Source: Patella vulgata (lineage: Eukaryota > Mollusca > Gastropoda > Patellidae). From it: DNA of 64,000 nucleotides. Within the stretch, counting starts at the first letter, position 1, and the number at the start of each line of letters is the position of its first letter. A program made the position numbers and the translations under genes. Of the stretch, positions 57,352-64,000 are shown piece by piece. A model generated the notes under the pieces. The model made no database searches and was not told the origin of the DNA. It was given only the letters and a program-made list of their open reading frames with translations. The stretch spans positions 54,012,702-54,076,701 of the forward strand of contig NC_065881.2 in NCBI RefSeq assembly GCF_932274485.2. The letters run 5' to 3'.

Positions 57352-57388
57352 AAAGTCACGTGGATCACGTGACTTTTGAGCATATAAA
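57352..57388. promoter_or_regulatory. Palindromic E-box pair and TATA box between head-to-head transposase copies
   Basis: 57352-57376 is a perfect 25-bp palindrome: AAA, then GTCACGTG, a GAT centre, CACGTGAC, then TTT. It contains two CACGTG E-boxes. A TATAAA follows at 57383-57388, about 136 bp before the right copy's ATG at 57524. I read this as the promoter of the right-hand transposase, perhaps bidirectional. The motif call is by eye. Confidence 0.45.
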
Positions 57389-57523
57389 GATGAAAAACCT
57401 GAAAAACACGTGCAAACACAAACTCGTGGGGTCAATCGATGCAAGTTTGCTTAAACTGAACACGCACACGTAACTTGAATTGGAAAAACAAATTAAAATT
57501 GTTATTTTCATCTTTGTTAGAAA

Positions 57524-57992
57524 ATGCCGCGCCTTTCAAATGTAGAACGTCTACGTGCTATAGGTAGGCTCTATGCTGGTCAGTCTGTGGTCACTGTTGC
57601 AAGAGCCTTTTTGTTCACGCCAGACAATAAGTAATCTTAGAATGAGAGTGCTTCAAACTGAAACTATTGCCGACCGCCCAAGGGCGGGAGCGCCACGTGT
57701 GACGCAATACGATTACGTCATCTTAGAAACAGATTTGTCACTGCAACCTCCACAAGTAGAGAGATGTTTGGTGGAAGGGTAACTGCACAAACTGTTCGAA
57801 ATCGCTTGCAGGCTGCTGGTCCTCGAGTTCGGAGGCCCTATAATGGATCAATATTGACACCTCTTCATCACCTAACCGACTTGTGTGGGCCACAAGACAC
57901 ATAAGATTTACTCAAAGACAGTGGAATTTGGTTGTCTTTAGTGACGAATCTCGATTCACTTTGAGATTTGCCAATGGCAGGGTCCGAGTGTA
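57524..57992 (+). pseudogene. Tc1-like transposase, family B, right copy, 5' part
   Basis: Starts MPRLSNVERLRAIGRLYAGQ, the N-terminus lost from the left copy. A stop soon follows, as well as a ~17-bp loss after GAPRVT. The readable segment continues to the FSDESRFTLRF motif with the first catalytic Asp and stops at the CACTG-ended insertion. It resumes at 62260. Confidence 0.85.
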
Positions 57993-58339
57993 CACTGTTA
58001 GAAATTTTTGTAAAATTACAGTAGTACAAGCAGTTTTTGTACATTAATTATCGGTATGTTCACCACAATGTAGTAGTTCTACCAAGTCTGGCGTATTTTA
58101 ACGGAGTTTCGTGTATGTTTACAGAGTTTCGTGTCTTTTTTTACAATACACGGTGATGAAATCAAAGACACATTCAAAATCAGTAACAAGAGCATCGCTA
58201 ACGCTGCAATATACGTCCACATTCCAGCTTTGATTGATATGGTACTTTTTAAAATGAAGAGAATGAAATATGAAATGGCTGTAATATGATCAGAGGCAAA
58301 GAAGGCTAGGCGTCTGGTTTGTTTTGCCAAATTTACAGA

Positions 58340-58703
58340 AATGAAATGAAATGGGGTTTAACGTCCTACTGTTCTGCTCCTATACTGGGCTAATGAAGAC
58401 GGGCATACGCCATACAGTGTGCTATGAGGGAAATTTTGCCCGGGCAGCGGCACTATCGCCTACTCTTATATCGAATTCCAACTGCCAAGGGATCTTTTAC
58501 GTGCATTCTAATGTATACACGGGACCTCGGTTTTTCGTCTCATCCGAAGGACTGGACAGCTGTCCTTGTCAGGCCCTCCGTTCTGCACCACTGACAAGGG
58601 GAAACCACGTCGGAAAATCCAGATGAACTTTCTCGGCCAATGCAGGGATCGAACACCCGACCTCCAGGCTAGCGAGCCAGCGTCTTAACCACCCAGCCAC
58701 CCC
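58340..58703 (-). repeat. SINE-B, full length with 11-bp target duplication
   Basis: 364 bp on the minus strand. tRNA-like head GGGTGGCTGGGTGGTTAAGA with B box GGTGTTCGATCCC; body with TTCGGATGAGACG and ACCGAGGTCCCGTG; the ACGTAAAAGATCCCTTGGCAG block; the GGACGTTAAACCCC end and CATTTCATTTC tail. AAATTTACAGA lies on both sides (58329-58339 and 58704-58714). It is the reference copy for the truncated ones listed elsewhere, and is nested in the CACTG-ended element. Confidence 0.93.
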
Positions 58704-58734
58704 AAATTTACAGACAAAATACTAACAATAAAGT

Positions 58735-60561
58735 GGGTGTGACACTGCCCCAAGAGGTCGGGGCAAGTATCAAAATAAATAGTTGCTGTCTTTATGGTAT
58801 AAGGAATAAATATGCAAAGTTCCAAGATGATCCATTCAGAATTGCAGCCTGTAGACGATAAATACAAAAATTGGGCATGGCTCTGCCCATGGGGGTTGGA
58901 TATGGAAACAATATAAATAGTTGCCGTCCTTAGGGTATAAGGAATAAGTACTCCAAGTTCCAAGATAATCCATTCAGAATTGTGGCCTTTGGGCGTTAAA
59001 GGGAAAATTGGGCGTTGCTCTGCCCCTGGGCATTGGGGCATTCACCAAAATCAATAGTTGATGCCCTTAGGCTATAAGGAATACATATGCCAAATACCAA
59101 GTTGATCCATCCAGAATTTGGGCCTGTAAACGATAAACATAAAAATTGGGCATGGCTCTGCCCCTGGGGGTCGTGACATGCAGTTGTCGTCCTTAGGCTA
59201 TAAGGAAAACATATCCCAAGTTCAAAGAAATCCATTAAGAATCGTGGCCTGTAGGCAACTCACAGAGACACAAAGAAAAAATGGGTGTGGCTCTGCCCCT
59301 GGGGGTTGGGCAATCACCAAAAAAATAGAGGTCAGCCTTAGGGTATAACGTATAAGTATAAAAAAGTTTTCAAGATGATCGATTAAGCATTGCAGGCTGT
59401 AAGTGACATACAGACACACAAAAAGAAAATGGGTGTGGCTCTGTCCCTGGGCATTCACCACAAACAATAGGGATGTTCCTTAGGATAGAAGGAGTATGCA
59501 TGCAAAGTTTCAAGGTGATACGTTATGAAATGTGGTCTGTAGATAACAAACAATGAATACAAGAAATGGGCGTGGCTCTGCCACTGGGGGTCGGGCATGC
59601 ACCAAAAACAATAGGATCATCCTTAGGGTATAAGGAATTCATATGAAATTTTTTCAAGACGATCGATTAAGAATTGTGGCCTGTAGGCGACAGACACACA
59701 AAAAGAAAATGGGCTTGGCTCTGCCCCTGGGGGTTGGGCATGCACCCCAAACGATAGGGGTGTTCCTTAGGGTACAAAGAATAAGTATGCAAAGTTTCAA
59801 TATGATGCGTTAAGAAATGCGGCCTGTAGACGACAAACAAACAAATACAAGAAATGGGCGTGGCTCTGCCCCTGGGGATCGGGCATGCACCAAAAACAAT
59901 AGGGATCATCCTTAGGGTATAAGGAATAAGTATGTAAAGATTCAAGATGATAACTTAAGAATTGTGGCCTGTAGGCGACACACAGACACACAAAAAGAAA
60001 ATGGGCGTGGCTCTGCCCCTGGGGGTTGGGCATGTACCCCAAACGATAGGGATGTTCCTTAGGGTACAAAGAATGTGTATGCAAGATTATAAGTTAAGAA
60101 ATGTGGCCTGTAGACGACAAACAAACAAATACTAGAAATGGGCGTGGCTCTGCCCCTGGGGGTCGGGCATGCACCAAAAACAATAGGGATCTTCCTTGGG
60201 GTATAAGGAATAAGTATACCAAGTTTGAAGAAAATCCAGTAAGAATTGCGCCCTGTAGGCGACACAAAAACACACGAAAAGAAAATGGGCGTGGCTCTGC
60301 CCCTGGGGGTTGGGCATGCACCCCAAACGATAGGGATGTTCCTTAGGGTACAAAGAATGTGTATGCAAAGTTTCAAGATTATTAGTTAAGAAATGTGGCC
60401 TGTAGACGACAAACAAACAAATACTAGAAATGGGCGTGGCTCTGCCCCGGGGGGTCGGGCATGCACCAAAAACAATAGGGATCTTCCTTGGGGTATAAGG
60501 AATAAGTATACCAAGTTTGAAGAAAATCCATGAAGAATTGCGCCCTGTAGGCGAACCACAG

Positions 60562-60616
<55 letters not shown>

Positions 60617-60665
60617 GACAGGGGCGACGGCATAATACGTTCACATTATGAATGTGGACGTATAA
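58735..60665 (-). repeat. Minisatellite of about 12 units (~130-148 bp), CCCACATT-type element
   Basis: Unit cores reading GGGCGTGGCTCTGCCCCTGG fall near 58877, 59007, 59148, 59282, 59430, 59570, 59711, 59858, 60003, 60140, 60288 and 60434. The last units, next to the leader, are the most alike: the ~290-bp pairs at 60003-60290 and 60290-60560 are nearly identical. An ACACAC/ATAC microsatellite (60557-60618) and the inverted leader (GGGGCGACGGCATAATACG, TGAATGTGGACGTATAAAAA) close the array at 60665. Long open frames here result from the period and are not genes. Confidence 0.85.
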
Positions 60666-60796
60666 AAATACATTCTTACATATGTAATATTTCCAAACTG
60701 AACTCAAAATAAACAAGCATGCATGTAATTTTACAGATCTTACGTTTATTCACATTATTTTGTAAATTTACTTTTAGGTTAGAAATATAAATAAAA

Positions 60797-61195
60797 TTAC
60801 AGCAGTTCTCACTATAATAGTTAAAAACTAGATAATGTAATGGGAATATGCTGAAAATTTCTGTCAAATTGATCCTCTCGGAACCGAGATATTAGAGACT
60901 GGATGTTAGGCCTAGCCTCGATCATCATTACTTATTAAGTCAGTACGATAAAAAAAACATAGTCTTGATTATCTATTTTTGAATTTAATCATTAATGAGC
61001 GTTGAGCCCCAGATCGGACTCAAATCCAGTGAAAATCCAACACATAAGATGGCATCCATGAGTTGATTATGGTCTTTTCATGTTAATAAATGTCTAATTC
61101 ATAGTTTATAGAACATATCAGGCCTAAAGAAAGACCTGCAATAGGCAGATTTAGCTCTTGCATAATGTATGTTTAACTTATTGGTAGTTATCGTA
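60797..61195 (-). repeat. Dispersed repeat Q, copy 2
   Basis: Reverse-complement match to 40105-40565 in TRAPPC8 intron 28, from GCAGTTCTCACTATAATAG to CATAATGTATGTTTAA. It has a single copy of the segment that is tandemly duplicated in intron 28. Nested inside the CACTG-ended element. Confidence 0.75.
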
Positions 61196-62259
61196 TTCGG
61201 TAAATTTATTGTCTCTTAGCATGCAATTTTAGAGATTTTACGTTTACTCACATTATTTTGTAAACTTTCAGGTTAGAAATATAAGTAAATTTACAGCAAT
61301 TAAATTTTTACCAAAAATGTTCGGAATGTTTACCAAAATGATGTATATTTACCAAGTTTCATTCTTTTTTACAATAAACTTTGATGAAACCAAAGGCACA
61401 TTAAACCCCGGTAAAAATACATGCGTAATATTTCAATATTGAAATGAAAATAGCAAAGCCAGTAGGTAATTTTACAGATTTACGTTTATTCACATTATTT
61501 TGTAAATTTACTTATTGGTAAATTTACTGTCTCTTATGTAAATTTACTGTCTCTTATTTTATTTTAGTATTCCATAGCAACGAACCATTCCTAATAATTA
61601 TTGTCTTATAGTATTCATTCTAATTTATTAACCATAATATGGACAATCACATTTTGTGCAATTTGGTATATTGCATGTTATATATATTTAATTTTCTTTA
61701 TTTATACGATCTAAAACGTGTATTATTATTCATCGTACGTTGATCAGATTGTAAGTATGTTCATTAACGTATAAAAAAATGTTTTGCTTACTTGTCATAG
61801 ATTGTCATATCTCGTAACCAAGGTCAATTGAAGACGGTTAATTAAACCGATTGGCCAGTGTTAGCTTGACTGTCTCTAGAGGAGAGTTACAATGCCTGCA
61901 GTAGACAGTACCACAAGCTTACATCTAAAATCCTGGAACGGAAGTTAAAATCATTGTGTTTTATTTTAACATTTGTCTGTAATTTTTCATTTACTGCTTT
62001 TAGGTAAATTTACATTGGGAAGTCTAAAAACAAACTTACTGTAACCGTTCATTTACTGTGTTGCGGTGAATTTACAGTTCAAAGTTAAAAAACAAACTCA
62101 TGTTATTTTCCATTTACTGTTTTAAGGTAAATTTACTCACAAAGTCAAATTACAGAAACTCTGTAATATTACAGCTGAATGTTTATTTACAGTAAATTTA
62201 CTGGCAACTTTTGCTGCCAGTAATTTTCATGTAAATTTACCAGATTTTTTCTAACAGTG

Positions 62260-62778
62260 TACCGCAGACGAGGTGAACGTTACGCTCAGGTATGCGTCAG
62301 AGAAGTTGACCGATTTGGTGGCGGCAGCGTCATGGTTTGGGGTTCTTTTTATGCACACGGGCGTTCTCCTCTTGTTGTTGTCCAAGGGAACTTATATGCT
62401 GTCTAGTACAGGGATCAGATTTTGCAACCTGTTCTTTTTCCGTTTATGCAGAGACATGGGCCTGGACTAACGTTTCAACAAGACAATGCTCGACCCCATA
62501 CAGCAATTGCTACCCAGAATTTTTTAAGAAATGCCGGTGTCCAAGTCCTGGATTGGCCGTCGCTTAGCCCCGACCTTATTCCTATTGAACACATCTGGGA
62601 CGAACTGGGTCGACGTGTTCGTCAGCAAGTGAATCCACCACTGACGTTGCAGGACCTTCAACATGCTCTTGCTGAGCAGTGGCGACGTCTTCCTCGGGTA
62701 GTGTTTACTAATGTTCTGAGATCCATGAGAAGACGTGTGGCAGTACGAGACGCTAGAGGAGGCCACAACCGTTACTAA
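62260..62778 (+). pseudogene. Tc1-like transposase, family B, right copy, 3' part
   Basis: Continues the interrupted right copy: YRRRGERYAQVCVREVDRFG, GGGSVMVWGSF, one in-frame stop, QQDNARPHTAIATQ (second Asp), SLSPDLIPIEHIWDELGRR (Glu, 34 residues on) and a complete C-terminus ending GGHNRY before TAA at 62776-62778. It is better preserved at the C-terminus than the left copy. Confidence 0.85.
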
Positions 62779-63004
62779 ACACTTTATTCCGATTGTTCTC
62801 CAAGTCTGTGAATTTCATTTTGGGGGGTACTGTGACATCACGAACGTTATCAATGTCAAGGACTTTCGGCGAGACGTATTCTTGCTTTCTGTTGATGTCA
62901 ACGTCGTCTGTGCACAACATAACACTAAAATAGTTGCCTTAAACCAAATATTAAAAATCTAGTCCCAAAAATCCCGAGTGTCAAGTTTTTAATTTGGCTG
63001 AGTA

Positions 63005-63730
63005 TATATACCTTGTAGATTAAAATCGGGCAATGACATTATAAGTTAGTAATCCAAATATGATAACTTTAGAAAAGTGGACACCCGTCATCTGCTCCTC
63101 CCGCTTGGACAACAATGAAATATGCAAAACAAATCATAGCAAACAGATTCGCAATAAGACTAACACCATCTGAATTCGAAACTCCACCGATGAATGATAC
63201 GGGTCCAGTTTTATAGTCGAAGCATGAACGTGCTGCCGTGCACGATAGTTGATTGGCTCGCCTACGCCAAGCAAGTAGACAAATCGATGAGTTTGGGCGA
63301 CTGGTTTGAAATTCTTTATGCACATCGGGCGACACTACCACACGAATTAACAGAATAGCCACCTTACTTAACATGTCTTATATTAGGCCATGTCTACTTC
63401 ACAGTAACACTAACACCACCTGAATTCAAAACAGATTCTTATCAAGAATGTAGTCAAATACTGTTGCGAACGATGTATGAGAAATCCCGAAATGGATTCT
63501 CAGGCTGGGCCCATAAATAGCAGACTCATGGCTTCGAGTTAGATGGGAGAAAAAAAGAACAAAAACGATGTTGATGGTACGAACTCTGTAGTGCATCTCA
63601 CATGCTTTATTTTGGACTACATTTATATTATAGTGCATGCTTGTATTACTACGCCAATAGGCGTAATTAACCAGTCACTCTTCACAGCTGAAGGGAGTTT
63701 ATTTCCAACAAATACTATAAAATACAAATG
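63005..63730. other. Intergenic sequence between composite transposon and TLR paralogue
   Basis: No gene or shared repeat recognised. A short phrase CTAACACCA-CTGAATTC recurs near 63161 and 63410. Confidence 0.35.
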
Positions 63731-64000
63731 TCAGGTAGACGGGCTACGGGTATTTGTATTTTCATCTCCGATAAGCCTGACTAATCGCCTCAAAGATAAG
63801 CGGTGGGCTTCTTCATTGGCTTCCCACAAAATAAAGTCATTGTTCTTAACTAGTTTATGGATGGTTTTGTTCATATTAACACTAGAAATATCTTCTAAAA
63901 GTACAACAATCAATACATCATGACCTTCATAGATTGACCTTTCTATAGCCATGTAAGTTTCGTACTCACACCAATGATCCTGTACATAGGAATTGGACAA
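63731..64000 (-). CDS. Toll-like receptor paralogue, C-terminal TIR end (runs off the window)
   Basis: The last 89 codons of a receptor whose remainder lies beyond position 64000. LSNSYVQDHWCEYETYMAIE and the following IYEGHDVLIVVLLEDISSVN are identical to the gene at 52012-54102. Differences cluster near the end (NNDFILWEANEEAHRLSLRR against NYNFILWGTNDEAQGLSLRK) and in the tail, which is 8 residues longer (NTNTRSPST before TGA). Same orientation and strong identity indicate a tandem duplication. The window does not show the box 2 loop or ectodomain, so whether the paralogue is whole is unknown. Confidence 0.9.
   Translation of the reverse strand: MSNSYVQDHWCEYETYMAIERSIYEGHDVLIVVLLEDISSVNMNKTIHKLVKNNDFILWEANEEAHRLSLRRLVRLIGDENTNTRSPST

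Larger units (their letters stand above)
57993..62259. mobile_element. 4.27-kb non-autonomous element with CACTG ends, nested in a Tc1-like copy
   Basis: Ends are CACTGTTAGAAATTTTTG on the left and TTTTTTCTAACAGTG on the right, inverted with respect to each other. The host sequence on either side, GGTCCGAGTGTA and TACCGCAGACG, is continuous in the undisturbed left copy (56916-56938 reversed). The duplication is TA, or GTAC if the element starts one base further in. The subterminal regions are packed with short GTAAATTTAC and CATTTACTGT repeats, in ~60-65 bp steps at 61980-62220. Termini and subterminal repeats recall the CACTA/Chapaev (CMC) group, but no transposase is present, so the assignment is tentative. 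Confidence 0.8.
56256..63004. mobile_element. Composite of two head-to-head Tc1-like copies (family B) with nested insertions
   Basis: The two outer ends are inverted copies of one another: TACTCAGCCAAATTAAAAAC at 56256 and its complement ending at 63004. TA lies outside each. The left copy (56256 to about 57345) is on the minus strand and the right copy (57524-57992 plus 62260-63004) on the plus strand, so the transposase genes point outward. No family-B terminal repeat is seen at the inner junction (57345-57523). The right copy is split by a 4267-bp element with CACTG ends. The structure is either two independent insertions that lost their inner ends or a rearranged unit with two usable outer ends. 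Confidence 0.75.

Noticed and set aside
58685-60716. Long minus-strand open frames rich in PPGAEPRPF or NPQGQSHAHF
   Set aside because: They come from the ~140-bp minisatellite, with different frames open at once over the same bases and no start or splice context.

Overview
The window is AT-rich animal nuclear DNA: large introns, GT-AG splice sites, tRNA-derived SINEs and many DNA transposons. The repeat types (SINE tails reading CATTTCATTTC or CTCTCTCT, and 'ATACG-CCCACATT' tandem-array elements) and a divergent Toll-like receptor pair suggest a marine lophotrochozoan, most likely a mollusc. The species cannot be fixed from the sequence. I saw no CRISPR, no rRNA, no convincing tRNA gene, and no retrovirus-like or LTR element.

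Layout. 0.5-1.6 kb holds a decayed Tc1-like transposase (minus). 2.1-8.3 kb is a three-unit tandem array (about 1.9-2.1 kb per unit), each unit with internal ~327-bp subrepeats, closed by three copies of a 28-bp hairpin. 8.5-9.2 kb holds SINE pieces and 11.1-12.2 kb a tandem-array element. 12.9-40.9 kb is one plus-strand gene, TRAPPC8 (Trs85 subunit of TRAPPIII), resolved here into 29 coding exons whose phases all agree (4416 nt, 1471 codons plus stop). Its introns carry two near-identical full-length Tc1-like transposons (15.1-16.6 and 34.0-35.6 kb), TTAA-flanked MITEs, a foldback element, SINEs and several tandem-array elements.

41-51 kb is gene-poor: SINE debris, a foldback element, a decayed PIF/Harbinger transposase, TTAA MITEs and tandem arrays. 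52.0-54.1 kb (minus) is an intronless Toll-like receptor gene. The C-terminal TIR end of a close paralogue runs off the right edge (63.7-64.0 kb, minus). Between the two receptors lie an internally deleted copy of the Tc1-like family (54.5-55.7 kb) and a 6.7-kb nested structure (56.3-63.0 kb). In the latter, two head-to-head Tc1-like copies are bounded by outer inverted ends and TA; one is split by a 4.27-kb element with CACTG ends, which itself contains a SINE, a ~140-bp-unit minisatellite and a further dispersed repeat.

The host genes look unrelated in function: vesicle tethering and autophagy (TRAPPC8) versus innate immune recognition (TLRs). The rest is mainly a record of successive transposon insertions, several datable by nesting.
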